Notes: a model not told the origin generated them from the sequence alone. A stretch of 64,000 nt of DNA from Falsirhodobacter sp. alg1 (GCF_000739715.2 NZ_BBJC02000001.1:776647-840646); one strand, 5' to 3'; shown: positions 9,549 through 18,038, counted from the stretch's first letter. Program-made: numbers and translations.

Positions 9549-10384
9549 CCGCAGTTCTCGAGGCACGCCATATCGTTCGCGATTACCCCGTTGCGGGCGG
9601 TTTCCTTCGCAAGGACAGCGCCGTGCGGGCATTGAACGACGTCTCGTTCCGCGTGGAGCAAGGCAAGACGCTGGCCATCGTAGGCGAATCCGGCTGCGGA
9701 AAATCCACGCTGGCCCGTATTCTGACGCTGATCGATCCGGCCACGGCCGGAGAGCTGCTGATCGACGGGGAAGCCGTCAATCTGGCTGGAATGAACGCCG
9801 AATTGCGCCGCAAGGTCCAGATCGTGTTCCAGAATCCCTACGGCAGCCTGAACCCGCGCCAGAAGGTCGGCGACATGCTGATGGAGCCGCTGGTTCTGAA
9901 CACGAAGGACAATGCCAAGCTCCGGCGTGAAAAGGCCATGGCCATGCTGACCCGCGTCGGCCTGATGCCCGAGCATTTCAACCGCTATCCCCACATGTTC
10001 TCGGGGGGGCAGCGGCAACGGCTGGCAATTGCGCGGGCATTGATGGTGAATCCGCGCCTGCTGGTGCTGGACGAACCTGTTTCGGCGCTGGATCTGTCGG
10101 TGCAGGCGCAGGTGCTGAACCTGCTGGCCGATCTTCAGGATGAATTCAACCTGACCTATGTGTTCATCAGCCACGACCTTTCGGTCGTCCGCTATATCGC
10201 GGATGAGGTGATGGTCATGTTCAAGGGTGAGGTTGTTGAATACGGCACCCGCGATGCGGTGTTCGATGCCCCCCAGCACGCCTATACGCAAAAGCTGTTC
10301 AGTGCGACGCCCGTCACGGATATCGAGGCGATCCGCGCCCGTGTGGCACGCCGACGCGCCGCAGGGATCGGCAGTGCCGCCTAG
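9545..10384 (+). CDS. dppF: peptide ABC transporter ATP-binding protein DppF
   Basis: A 279-residue second ATPase subunit. Walker A is GESGCGKST, the Q-loop region is QNPYGSLNPRQKV, the signature is FSGGQRQRLAIARAL, Walker B is LLVLDEPVSALD, and the switch is FISHDLSVV. The C-terminal oligopeptide segment HAYTQKLFSATP is present but short. It is the last gene of the dpp operon; no T-run terminator follows, only the inverted repeat at 10402-10440 in front of the MFS gene. Confidence 0.93.
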   Translation: MTAVLEARHIVRDYPVAGGFLRKDSAVRALNDVSFRVEQGKTLAIVGESGCGKSTLARILTLIDPATAGELLIDGEAVNLAGMNAELRRKVQIVFQNPYGSLNPRQKVGDMLMEPLVLNTKDNAKLRREKAMAMLTRVGLMPEHFNRYPHMFSGGQRQRLAIARALMVNPRLLVLDEPVSALDLSVQAQVLNLLADLQDEFNLTYVFISHDLSVVRYIADEVMVMFKGEVVEYGTRDAVFDAPQHAYTQKLFSATPVTDIEAIRARVARRRAAGIGSAA

Positions 10385-10389
10385 GCGGC

Positions 10390-10440
10390 TTGTCATGGCC
10401 CCCTCTCGGACATAGACACTTACCTATCTTGTCCGAGAGG
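10390..10440 (+). promoter_or_regulatory. candidate promoter with a 39-bp inverted repeat before the MFS gene
   Basis: A possible -35 TTGTCA (10390-10395) and -10 TAGACA (10413-10418) are 17 nt apart. A perfect 11-bp inverted repeat, CCTCTCGGACA (10402-10412) and its complement (10430-10440), flanks a 17-nt centre. A smaller nested dyad ATAG-N8-CTAT lies at 10412-10427. The right arm contains the Shine-Dalgarno GAGAGG, 7 nt before the ATG at 10448. It could be a repressor operator, an RNA hairpin hiding the ribosome site in read-through transcripts, or both. Confidence 0.6.
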
Positions 10441-10447
10441 TTCTGCC

Positions 10448-11623
10448 ATGCGTCCTGCCAGTCTGCAGGTGATGACGGTGTATGCGACGCTGACGGCAAT
10501 CATATTTGCCCTTGGCGCGTCCATTCCGACGCCGCTTTATCCTGTGTACCAGCGGGCCTTTGATCTGGCGCCGTTCCAGATCACGCTGATCTTCGCAATC
10601 TATATCGTGGCGCTTCTGTTCACCCTGCTGACGCTGGGGCGATTGTCGAACCATCTTGGGCGCAAGCCGGTGATCGCGGGGGCGCTGATGGGCAATCTTG
10701 CGGCGCTGGTGCTATTCCTGACATCCGAAAGCTACGAGAGCCTGTTGGTTGCCCGTTTCGTGCAGGGGATGGCCATGGGGGTGGCGGTGCCGACCTGTGG
10801 CGCAACCATCGTCGATTCCGATCACGAACGGGGGCCGGTTCTCAATTCGGTCGTGCCGTTCATCGGCATGTCGATCGGGGCGCTTTGTACTGCCAGTCTG
10901 GTGACATGGGCCCCTTTGCCCATGATGCTGCCCTACGCCTTCGTGGGGGCGCTGACTTTTCTGGCGCTGGTTGCCCTATGGGCGATGCCGGAGACGACGC
11001 CGCGCCATCCTGGGGCCTTGGCATCGCTGATTCCCAGCCTGGGGGTGCCGCACCATGCCCGCAGGCAGTTCTATCGCCTGATCCCTGCGGTCTTGTCGGG
11101 GTGGGCGCTGGCCGGGCTGTACATGTCGCTTATGCCGACCATTCTGCATAAGGCGCTGAACACCGATTCCGAATTCGTGACGGGTGTTCTGGTCTGCATG
11201 CTGATGGGCAGTGCCGGGGTCGCCGTGATGGTCGGCCGCAAACGGCCCGCCGCGCGGATGATGATTTTCGGGACAATGGGGCTGATTGCGGGCATTCCCC
11301 TGACGCTGGCAGGAGTGCAGGCAGGGTATGCGCCGCTGCTGTTTCTAGGCACGATTATCGCAGGCGCAGGGCAGGGGCTGGTCTTTTCTGCCATCATGCG
11401 GTTGCTGCTGCCGCTTGCCCAAGGGCACGAGCGTGCCGCGATGCTGTCCACATTCTTTGCGATCAGCTATTTCTGCTTTGCGGCACCGGCCGTGCTGGCA
11501 GGAATGGCGGTGCCGGTCATCGGGCTTCTGAATGTGGCCTATGTGTACGGGCTGGTGATTCTGGCCGCACTGGTCTGCGCCACGATCGGCCTGCTGCGGG
11601 TTCCGGCGCCACGCACCTGTTGA
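10448..11623 (+). CDS. MFS transporter
   Basis: A 391-residue polytopic inner-membrane protein with about 12 hydrophobic segments. The start SIPTPLYPVYQRAF and the loop 2-3 motif GRLSNHLGRKPVIAGALMGN (the G-x-x-x-D-R-x-G-R/K-K region of motif A) are typical of the major facilitator superfamily, as is the family's RFVQGMAMG segment (motif B region). It resembles drug/proton antiporters, but the substrate cannot be told. It follows dppF by 63 bp that hold the inverted repeat. Its stop codon lies inside the -35 box of the rpsD promoter. Confidence 0.85.
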   Translation: MRPASLQVMTVYATLTAIIFALGASIPTPLYPVYQRAFDLAPFQITLIFAIYIVALLFTLLTLGRLSNHLGRKPVIAGALMGNLAALVLFLTSESYESLLVARFVQGMAMGVAVPTCGATIVDSDHERGPVLNSVVPFIGMSIGALCTASLVTWAPLPMMLPYAFVGALTFLALVALWAMPETTPRHPGALASLIPSLGVPHHARRQFYRLIPAVLSGWALAGLYMSLMPTILHKALNTDSEFVTGVLVCMLMGSAGVAVMVGRKRPAARMMIFGTMGLIAGIPLTLAGVQAGYAPLLFLGTIIAGAGQGLVFSAIMRLLLPLAQGHERAAMLSTFFAISYFCFAAPAVLAGMAVPVIGLLNVAYVYGLVILAALVCATIGLLRVPAPRTC

Positions 11624-11647
11624 CACCGGGTGTCCTGCCTGTATAAG
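11620..11647 (+). promoter_or_regulatory. strong sigma70 promoter of rpsD
   Basis: TTGACA (11620-11625, perfect) is followed after 16 nt by TATAAG (11642-11647). The TGA stop of the MFS gene is embedded in the -35 box. Transcription would start near 11654 and give a leader of about 110 nt before the rpsD GTG. Confidence 0.7.
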
Positions 11648-11655
11648 CGCGCGAT

Positions 11656-11677
11656 CCGGCGGTAGCGTCGGGTTTTT
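11656..11677 (+). terminator. terminator-like hairpin at the start of the rpsD leader
   Basis: Bases 11656-11661 pair with 11666-11671 (6 bp, one G-U) around a GTAG loop; G72 and five Ts (11673-11677) follow. It may end the MFS transcript. It also sits at the very 5' end of the predicted rpsD transcript, so a role in attenuation is possible. Confidence 0.45.
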
Positions 11678-11687
11678 CATTGGTGTT

Positions 11688-11735
11688 GGTGGCCCCCGCA
11701 AGGGGATGACCTGTCGCCCCGCAAGGGGAAAGGAC
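11688..11735 (+). promoter_or_regulatory. tandem GCAA-capped hairpins in the rpsD leader
   Basis: The 12-nt stem-loop CCCCGCAAGGGG occurs twice, at 11694-11705 and 11717-11728, 23 nt apart. Each has a further 3-bp outer helix (GGT/ACC at 11688-11690 and 11709-11711; GTC/GAC at 11713-11715 and 11733-11735). They lie just upstream of the AAGGAG ribosome site. Ribosomal protein S4 represses its own mRNA in other bacteria through leader structures; this could be such a site here, by inference. Confidence 0.5.
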
Positions 11736-11763
11736 AACGCCCTTCATTGCAAGGAGATCAGCG

Positions 11764-12384
11764 GTGACCAAACGCACCTCTGCCAAGTACAAACTTGACC
11801 GCCGTATGGGCGAAAACATCTGGGGCCGTCCGAAGTCCCCGGTGAACAAGCGTGAATACGGCCCGGGCCAGCACGGCCAGCGTCGCAAGAACAAGCTGTC
11901 GGACTTCGGTATCCAGCTGCGCGCGAAACAAAAGCTCAAAGGCTACTATGGCGATCTGACGGAAAAGCAATTCCGCCGCATCTTCGCTGAAGCCGAGCGT
12001 GTAAAAGGCGACACCAGCGAAGCCCTCATCGGCCTTCTGGAGCGTCGTCTGGATACGATCGTTTACCGTGCGAAATTCGTACCGACCGTATTCGCTGCAC
12101 GTCAGTTCGTGAACCACGGCCACGTTCTGGTCAACGGCAAGCGCGTGAACATCGGTTCGTACCGCGTTCGCGAAGGCGACGTTGTCGAGGTCAAGCAATC
12201 CTCCAAGCAACTGGCTATCGTTCTTGAAGCTGTTGCTCTGGCCGAGCGCGATGTTCCTGACTACATCGAGGTTGACCACTCCAAGATGACGGCAACCTTC
12301 ACGCGCACTCCGGGCCTGTCCGATGTGCCGTATGCTGTTGTCATGGAACCGAATCTGGTCGTCGAATTCTACGCTCAGAACTGA
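11764..12384 (+). CDS. rpsD: 30S ribosomal protein S4
   Basis: A 206-residue primary 16S rRNA-binding protein that nucleates assembly of the 30S body. The N-terminal [20 protein letters not shown] and the S4 RNA-binding domain ([16 protein letters not shown] ... [14 protein letters not shown], residues about 95-150) are clear. It starts at GTG with the ribosome site AAGGAG about 9 nt upstream. It is monocistronic with its own strong promoter and terminator, as is usual in Rhodobacterales. Confidence 0.98.
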   Translation: MTKRTSAKYKLDRRMGENIWGRPKSPVNKREYGPGQHGQRRKNKLSDFGIQLRAKQKLKGYYGDLTEKQFRRIFAEAERVKGDTSEALIGLLERRLDTIVYRAKFVPTVFAARQFVNHGHVLVNGKRVNIGSYRVREGDVVEVKQSSKQLAIVLEAVALAERDVPDYIEVDHSKMTATFTRTPGLSDVPYAVVMEPNLVVEFYAQN

Positions 12385-12410
12385 TCCTGCGTTCAGGTTT
12401 TGTATTGGAA

Positions 12411-12440
12411 GCCGCTGCGGATCTCCGCGGCGGCTTTTTT
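12411..12440 (+). terminator. rho-independent terminator after rpsD
   Basis: The stem GCCGCTGCGG / CCGCGGCGGC (one T-G wobble) has a 4-nt ATCT loop and is followed by six Ts. It lies 27 bp after the rpsD stop. Confidence 0.9.
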
Positions 12441-12550
12441 AATGTGCGGCCTTAGGGTCGCAGCCATGCGGTAGTGGGACTGCCATCCGTGATTTCTTCT
12501 GGCAACGGGGGCGGGGCACCGCTAGAACCCGAGGACCAGAGGACAGGATC

Positions 12551-13636
12551 ATGACCGACGCCATCGTACCCCAACCCGGAATTCTTGACATTGCCCTTTA
12601 CGAGGGTGGCAAAAGTCATGTGGCCGGGGTGACAAATGCGCTGAAGCTTTCATCGAATGAAAACCCCGCGGGGCCTTCGGAAAAGGCGAAAGAAGCCTTT
12701 TTGCGCAGCGTTCACACCCTTCACCGATATCCCGGAACCGACCACGCTTCCTTGCGTCAGGCCATTGCCGAGGTGCACGGGCTGGATGCGGGCCGCGTGA
12801 TCTGCGGTGTGGGTTCGGATGAAATCATTACCTTCCTGTGTCAGGCCTATGCCGGACCGGGGGATGAGGTTCTGTTCACCGAGCATGGCTTTCTGATGTA
12901 CCGCATTTCGGCCTTGGCGGTTGGCGCCACGCCGGTCGAGGTGTCTGAGCGGGAACGGACGGCAGATGTCGATGCCCTGCTGGCGGCCTGCACCGAAAAG
13001 ACCAGGCTGGTTTTCATCGCCAATCCGAACAATCCGACAGGCACGATGATTTCGGGCGCCGAAGTGGCGCGTCTTGCGGCCAATCTGCCCCCCCAGGCCA
13101 TTCTGGTGCTGGATGGTGCCTATGCGGAATATGTTCAGGGGTTCGACGCCGGGTTGAATCTGGTCGAGGCGCGGTCGAATGTGGTGATGACCCGGACCTT
13201 CTCCAAAATCTACGGCCTGGGCGGTTTGCGCGTGGGGTGGGGCTATGGCCCGAAGGCGATCATCGATGTGCTGAACCGCATCCGCGGCCCGTTCAACCTG
13301 TCCACCACCCAACAGGAGGTGGCCGAGGCTGCCGTGCGCGATCAGGAGTGGGTGCAGAAATGCCGGCAGGAAAATGCGCGCTGGCGCGTGTGGCTGGCCG
13401 AGGCGCTTGCCGAAATCGGGGTGCCTTCCGATACCTCGATGGCCAATTTCATTCTGGCGCGTTTTGCCGATGCCGATGAGGCTGCTGCCTGTGATACTTT
13501 CCTGCAAAGCCAGGGGCTGATCGTGCGCCGCGTCACCAGCTACAAGCTTCCGCACTGCCTGCGCATCACCATCGGGGATGAGGCGTCGAGCCGTCGCGTT
13601 GCCCATGCCATCGCCCAGTTCAAGGGCCTGCGTTGA
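12551..13636 (+). CDS. hisC: histidinol-phosphate / aromatic aminotransferase
   Basis: A 361-residue class I/II PLP aminotransferase of the HisC family. [12 protein letters not shown] is the HisC N-terminal motif, NPNNPTG the substrate-loop motif, and [15 protein letters not shown] holds the PLP lysine (K near residue 221) and the conserved arginine. It converts imidazole-acetol phosphate to histidinol phosphate; such enzymes often also transaminate aromatic keto acids or prephenate. Its stop overlaps the tyrC start (TGATG), which favours an added role in tyrosine/phenylalanine synthesis. SD AGGACAGG precedes the ATG. Confidence 0.93.
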   Translation: MTDAIVPQPGILDIALYEGGKSHVAGVTNALKLSSNENPAGPSEKAKEAFLRSVHTLHRYPGTDHASLRQAIAEVHGLDAGRVICGVGSDEIITFLCQAYAGPGDEVLFTEHGFLMYRISALAVGATPVEVSERERTADVDALLAACTEKTRLVFIANPNNPTGTMISGAEVARLAANLPPQAILVLDGAYAEYVQGFDAGLNLVEARSNVVMTRTFSKIYGLGGLRVGWGYGPKAIIDVLNRIRGPFNLSTTQQEVAEAAVRDQEWVQKCRQENARWRVWLAEALAEIGVPSDTSMANFILARFADADEAAACDTFLQSQGLIVRRVTSYKLPHCLRITIGDEASSRRVAHAIAQFKGLR

Positions 13637-14550
13637 TGGTCTATGAGCGCGTGGCCCTTATCGGGCTGGGGCTGATCGCATCATCGATGGGCCATGCGAT
13701 CCGGGCGGCAGGCCTGGCGCAGGAGGTTCGTGGCTTCGATATTGATGCCTCCGTGCGGGAAGAGGCGCGGGATGTCGGCTTCTGTACAGAGGTATGCGAC
13801 ACACTGGCCGAGGCTGTGTCAGGCGCCGATCTGGTGGTTCTGGCGGTTCCGGTAGGGGCTATGGCCGCCGTTGCCGCTGAAATGGCCCCGCATCTGGCTG
13901 CGGGCGCAACGGTTACGGATACAGGATCGGTCAAGCAGGCAGTCATCGCTGCCGTCGGCCCGCATCTGCCCGAAGGTGTGCATTTCATTCCGGGCCACCC
14001 TTTGGCCGGGACGGAATATTCCGGCCCCAGATCCGGCTTTGCCACGCTGTTCCGGAACCGCTGGTGCCTGTTGATCGATGACGGTGTGGACCCTGCCGCC
14101 CTGCAGCGCCTTCGCACGTTGTGGGAAGGGATGGGCGCCAATGTCGATGCCATGGATGCCGCGCATCATGATGTGGTCATGGCAGTTGTTTCCCACACAC
14201 CGCACCTGATTGCCTATACCATGGTCGGCGTGGCCGAGCATGTGCGCCGCGTTTCGGACAGCGAAATCATCAAGTATTCCGCATCGGGGTTCCGCGATTT
14301 CACACGGATCGCCTCCAGTGATCCGACGATGTGGCGCGATGTGTTCCTTACGAACAAGGATGCGGTACTGGATATCCTCGGCCGGTTTTCCGAAGAACTA
14401 TTCGCCCTTCAGCGGGCAATCAGGACCGAAGACGGGCCACTGCTGCACGATTATTTCACACGGACGCGTGCCATCCGGCGCAGTATCGTAGAGGCAAAGC
14501 AGGACACCGCAGCGCCTGACTTTGGCCGGTCCGGCGGCGAGGCGCGGTAA
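13636..14550 (+). CDS. tyrC: prephenate/arogenate dehydrogenase
   Basis: A 304-residue NAD(P)-dependent dehydrogenase of the TyrA/TyrC type. The Rossmann motif GLGLIASSMGHAIR is at the N-terminus, and HFIPGHPLAGTEYSGP holds the conserved histidine and catalytic-site residues. Prephenate or arogenate is oxidised to the tyrosine precursor or tyrosine. A TTG at 13633 is in frame just before, but the ATG at 13636 overlaps the hisC stop by one base and is the natural coupled start. It is 3 bp before the extensin-like gene. Confidence 0.93.
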   Translation: MVYERVALIGLGLIASSMGHAIRAAGLAQEVRGFDIDASVREEARDVGFCTEVCDTLAEAVSGADLVVLAVPVGAMAAVAAEMAPHLAAGATVTDTGSVKQAVIAAVGPHLPEGVHFIPGHPLAGTEYSGPRSGFATLFRNRWCLLIDDGVDPAALQRLRTLWEGMGANVDAMDAAHHDVVMAVVSHTPHLIAYTMVGVAEHVRRVSDSEIIKYSASGFRDFTRIASSDPTMWRDVFLTNKDAVLDILGRFSEELFALQRAIRTEDGPLLHDYFTRTRAIRRSIVEAKQDTAAPDFGRSGGEAR

Positions 14551-14553
14551 CTT

Positions 14554-15228
14554 ATGCGATGTGTGGTGTTCTGGGCCACGCTTTGCATTCTGACGGCACC
14601 CGCTTGGGCCGATGCGCCTGAACCCTCCAGCCGTCCGGAACCGCGGCCGCAGATTGCCATTCCTGAAGGGGGCGCTGCAAAAGCAGGCTCTGCCGTCAAG
14701 CCACCCGCGCGCGGTGGCGGCCTTTGCGGTGTGGCGGGGCTGGTGGGCGAACGGATCGCGCCGGTGCATGCATCGGTGGCCGGGTGCGGCATTTCGGACC
14801 CGATACAGCTGCGTGCTGTTTCAGGTGTGCAGCTTTCCAGTTCGGCAACGGTAGATTGCTCGGTCGCGGTTGCGTTGAACACATGGGTGACACAGGTGCT
14901 GCAGCCCCTGTTTTCCGGCAGTGTCCGCCAGATGGATATTGCCGGTGCCTATGAATGCCGGGGCCGGAACCGGGTGGCCGGTGCCAAAATCAGCGAACAT
15001 GGCAAGGGGCGGGCAATCGACATTCGCGGCCTGCGTTTTGCTGACGGTGGTCAGATCACCGTCGCGCAGGATTGGAACCGGGGTCCGTTGGGGCGTCTGA
15101 TGGCCCGCAGCTACGAACAGGGCTGCGGGATTTTCGGGACGACCCTTGGCCCCGGGTCCGACGGCTACCATGAGGATCACATGCATTTCGACATGCCCTC
15201 GAACCGCCGCACCCCTTATTGCCGTTAG
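14554..15228 (+). CDS. extensin-like family protein
   Basis: A 224-residue secreted protein of the bacterial extensin-like C-terminal family (PF06904). The signal peptide is residues 1 to about 20 (TLCILTAPAWADA), then a proline-rich linker (about 21-55). The domain carries CGVAGLVGERI, SVRQMDIAGAYECRGRN, AKISEHGKGRAIDI and a final YHEDHMHFDMP. The H-x-x-x-x-x-D and H-x-H spacing resembles zinc-dependent M15/LAS-type peptidoglycan peptidases, so a cell-wall role is plausible but unproven. At least six cysteines suggest disulphides in the periplasm. It is convergent with the MotB-like gene, sharing TTAG. Confidence 0.88.
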   Translation: MRCVVFWATLCILTAPAWADAPEPSSRPEPRPQIAIPEGGAAKAGSAVKPPARGGGLCGVAGLVGERIAPVHASVAGCGISDPIQLRAVSGVQLSSSATVDCSVAVALNTWVTQVLQPLFSGSVRQMDIAGAYECRGRNRVAGAKISEHGKGRAIDIRGLRFADGGQITVAQDWNRGPLGRLMARSYEQGCGIFGTTLGPGSDGYHEDHMHFDMPSNRRTPYCR

Positions 15229-16769
15229 CGTTCGGTCAGTTTCAACTCGATCCGGCGGTTCTGTGCCCGTGCCTCTGCTGTTTCCCCCTCGGCCACGGGT
15301 CTGTATTGCCCGAAACCGGTGGGGGCCAGCCGGTTCGGCGGAAAGCCCAGACTGTCCTGCATGTAACGTACTACCGATAGGGCGCGCGCCTGACTCAGCT
15401 CCCAGTTGTCGCGGAACTGCCCGTTACCGGACAGGGGAATGTCATCCGTGTGCCCGTCCACGCGCAGGATCCAGTCCAGATCATCGGGGATCTGATCCGA
15501 GATATCGCGCAGGGTAACGGCCACATCCGCAATCTGGCGACGCCCCTCGTCCGACAGGTCCGCCGAGCCGATATTGAACAGCACCTCGGATGAGAAGACG
15601 AATCGGTCCCCTACGATCCGGACACCATCCCGATCGGCCAGAATCTGGCGCAGCTTGCCGAAGAATTCGGACCGGTAGCGCTCAAGCTGCTCTGCCTCCG
15701 AGGACAGGCGGCGGCGTTCGGCCTCTTCCAGTTCGGCGCGTTTGCGCTGTTCTTCTGCTGCCCGGGCCAGGGCCACGTTCAGCTGGTTGCCCAGATCGTC
15801 GATCTTCGCCTCTTGGGTGCTGCCGGCGGTCTCGGTCAGGTTCAGGGCCTGTTGCAATGCCGAAAGCTGTGCGCGAAGGGCTGCAACTTGCTGGTTCAGG
15901 ACCGCGGTCTGCCGCTCGGCCGCGGTGGATTTGCTGCGCTCTGCTGCCAGCGCCCGTTCTGCCGTGACAAGCAGGTCCGCGTGTTCGTCCGCCGTTTGCG
16001 CCGCATCTGTTTCAGCCGCAGCCAGAAGGGTCAGCGTTTCTTCGGCGCGTCTGCGCTGTTCCTCAAGGTTCAGGCTCATCGCCGTCAGTTCGGCTTCGGA
16101 GTCGCGCAGACGATCATGCAGGGCCTGTGCTGCGGCGCTGTCCACGATTTTCTGTTGTTCGGCCTCGGTCAGGGCGGTCTGCGCTGCGGCAACGCTGGCC
16201 TCGCTCTGTTCGGCGCGGGCGCGCAGATCGGCAACCATCGCCTCGATCGCTTCGCGGCGGGCGGCATCAAGGCGTGCCTGTTCGGCACTTGCATCGATTT
16301 CGGAACGGGCGGCCGCAAGGGCAAGGTTCAGCGCCTCTGTCTGCGACAGGGCCTGATCGCGGGCTGCCGTCAGATCATCGGTCCGGGCCTGAAGCTGCTG
16401 ACGCGATGCGATCAGAGAGGCGACCTGCTCTTCGAAGCTGGCGACCTTCTGCGTGGATTCGTCCAGCTGTGCGGTCAGGGTCGCGGCGAGTTCCGCCTGC
16501 CTGTCCCGCGCCTTGGTGGCAGCTCCCAGCGCCTTTTGCAGATCCTCGGAGCGGGCCTGTTCCATGCCGAGGTTGTTGGACAACGTTGCGACCTCATCGC
16601 TCAACCTGTCCAGCTCCGACCCCTGGCTGGAGATGGTATCCCGCAGGACGGACTGGATCACCAGAAAGATCGTCAGCACGAACATCAGGACCAGCAGCAG
16701 CGCCGTCATGGCATCGACGAAGCCGGGCCAGATCTGCGATTCGCGCGGGCGGCGACGCGACAGCGCCAT
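15225..16769 (-). CDS. MotB/OmpA-like protein with long coiled coil
   Basis: A 514-residue protein with a basic N-terminus and one membrane helix (about residues 17-42) that begins FVDAMTALLLVLMF; D19 aligns with the proton-carrying aspartate of MotB (ADFMTAL). A coiled coil of about 330 residues, rich in Ala, Gln and Glu, follows. The C-terminal OmpA/Pal-like peptidoglycan-binding domain (about 390-514) has VDGHTDDIPLSGNGQFRDNW and RAQNRRIELKL. Its start overlaps the ExbB-like gene stop (TGATG). It should be the stator/rotor partner of an ion-driven inner-membrane motor. It is conserved in related bacteria, but I know no assigned function. Confidence 0.85.
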   Translation of the reverse strand: MALSRRRPRESQIWPGFVDAMTALLLVLMFVLTIFLVIQSVLRDTISSQGSELDRLSDEVATLSNNLGMEQARSEDLQKALGAATKARDRQAELAATLTAQLDESTQKVASFEEQVASLIASRQQLQARTDDLTAARDQALSQTEALNLALAAARSEIDASAEQARLDAARREAIEAMVADLRARAEQSEASVAAAQTALTEAEQQKIVDSAAAQALHDRLRDSEAELTAMSLNLEEQRRRAEETLTLLAAAETDAAQTADEHADLLVTAERALAAERSKSTAAERQTAVLNQQVAALRAQLSALQQALNLTETAGSTQEAKIDDLGNQLNVALARAAEEQRKRAELEEAERRRLSSEAEQLERYRSEFFGKLRQILADRDGVRIVGDRFVFSSEVLFNIGSADLSDEGRRQIADVAVTLRDISDQIPDDLDWILRVDGHTDDIPLSGNGQFRDNWELSQARALSVVRYMQDSLGFPPNRLAPTGFGQYRPVAEGETAEARAQNRRIELKLTER

Positions 16770-17971
16770 CAGATTTCCCCTTTGGCAGCCAGACGGAGCG
16801 TATCGGTCAGCTGTGCCAGATCGCTGCGCAGCTCTGCGATGCTTTCCTGCCGGCCCACGGACATATCCTCCATCATCCGCAGCAGATGCGTATCGATGGA
16901 ACGCAGCCGCGCGCGATATTCCGCATCGGCATGGGGCGCATCCTTGGCCGCAGAGATTTCCATGGCATCGGCCATACGGGCCTGGCCTTCGGCGATGCGG
17001 GCAAGGGCGGCGGTTTGCTGGTCGGCCATATGGGTATGCGCGCTATCCTGCGCCTCCATCCGTTTCAACAGCCCGCCAATGGCTTCGGTCAGCTGGATGG
17101 AACGGTCATCGCTGGCGCGGCGTCCTGCTTCGGATTGCGCGAACAACTCCTGTATCTCGTCCATCTGCGCGCTCATCTGGTCCAGCACGCCGGCCACGCT
17201 GGCATCTTCGCCATCCGCAAAACCAAGGCGGGTGATCGAGGACAGCCATTCTTCCAGCTCCTGATGGAACCGTGTCTGGGAGTGGGAGGCAAAAAGGGCA
17301 AGAAGGCCCACGGCCAAAGAACCGGCCAGCCCCAGAAGCGAGGAGGAGAACGCCGTTCCCATGCCGCCAAGCTGGTTTTGCAGGCCGGTCATCAACTGAC
17401 CCAGAACATCGGCGCCATTGGTTGGTGCCCCATCCGTCGGGGCCAGACTGCGAATCGTTTCCACAAGTGCAGGAACCGTTGTCGCCAGTCCGTAGAATGT
17501 CCCCAGAAGACCCAGAAAGATCAGCAGACTGCCCAGATAATGGCTGATCTCACGGGATTCATCCAGACGAGAGCCTACGGAATCGAGGATAGACCGCGAC
17601 GAGCTGGCCGAGATGCGGCTGCTGGCCGAACGCGATTGCAGCAAGGTGGCCAGCGGCAGCAGCATTGCAGGCGGTTCGGCCTGTACCCCTTTGCGCTGCA
17701 CGAATGCCTCGATCCACGTGATGGACTGCATCAACCGCACCACGCTGGCAAAACAGGTACCCACCCCGATCACGAAAACCAGCGTGATGAATCCGTTCAA
17801 CCACTTCTTGGCCAGAAACAACGGCAGAAGATGCGGAGCGGTCAGGGCTGCGCCCAGAACCACCAGCAGGGTAATGACAGCCATAACCAAAAGCTGGCGC
17901 AACGGTTGGGTGAATACTTTGCCGGGACGGATGATCGGGCCGGGGCGGAGGGCAGTAAGGGATTTTTCCAC
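16769..17971 (-). CDS. MotA/TolQ/ExbB-like motor protein
   Basis: A 400-residue membrane protein with four predicted helices (about 27-50, 57-78, 142-165, 205-228). The third holds LIFLGLLGTFYGL and the fourth GTAFSSSLLGLAGSLAVGLL, the signature of the MotA/TolQ/ExbB proton-channel domain. A helical cytoplasmic tail of about 170 residues follows, longer than in ExbB or TolQ and reminiscent of ZorA. It is followed at once by the MotB-like gene. Annotators usually write biopolymer transporter ExbB, but no ExbD or TonB is adjacent. The family is sure; the role is open. Confidence 0.85.
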   Translation of the reverse strand: MEKSLTALRPGPIIRPGKVFTQPLRQLLVMAVITLLVVLGAALTAPHLLPLFLAKKWLNGFITLVFVIGVGTCFASVVRLMQSITWIEAFVQRKGVQAEPPAMLLPLATLLQSRSASSRISASSSRSILDSVGSRLDESREISHYLGSLLIFLGLLGTFYGLATTVPALVETIRSLAPTDGAPTNGADVLGQLMTGLQNQLGGMGTAFSSSLLGLAGSLAVGLLALFASHSQTRFHQELEEWLSSITRLGFADGEDASVAGVLDQMSAQMDEIQELFAQSEAGRRASDDRSIQLTEAIGGLLKRMEAQDSAHTHMADQQTAALARIAEGQARMADAMEISAAKDAPHADAEYRARLRSIDTHLLRMMEDMSVGRQESIAELRSDLAQLTDTLRLAAKGEI

Positions 17972-18038
17972 GGGAAGGGGGCCTGTTCTCTCGGTTATTC
18001 GGGTTCACGATAGGCATGGTGCGACGATCTGCCAACCA

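Noticed and set aside
15225..17971. Zorya anti-phage system
   Set aside because: The two proteins resemble ZorA/ZorB in architecture, but neither ZorC/ZorD nor ZorE is encoded nearby and the neighbours are housekeeping genes. Kept only as a motor pair of unknown role.
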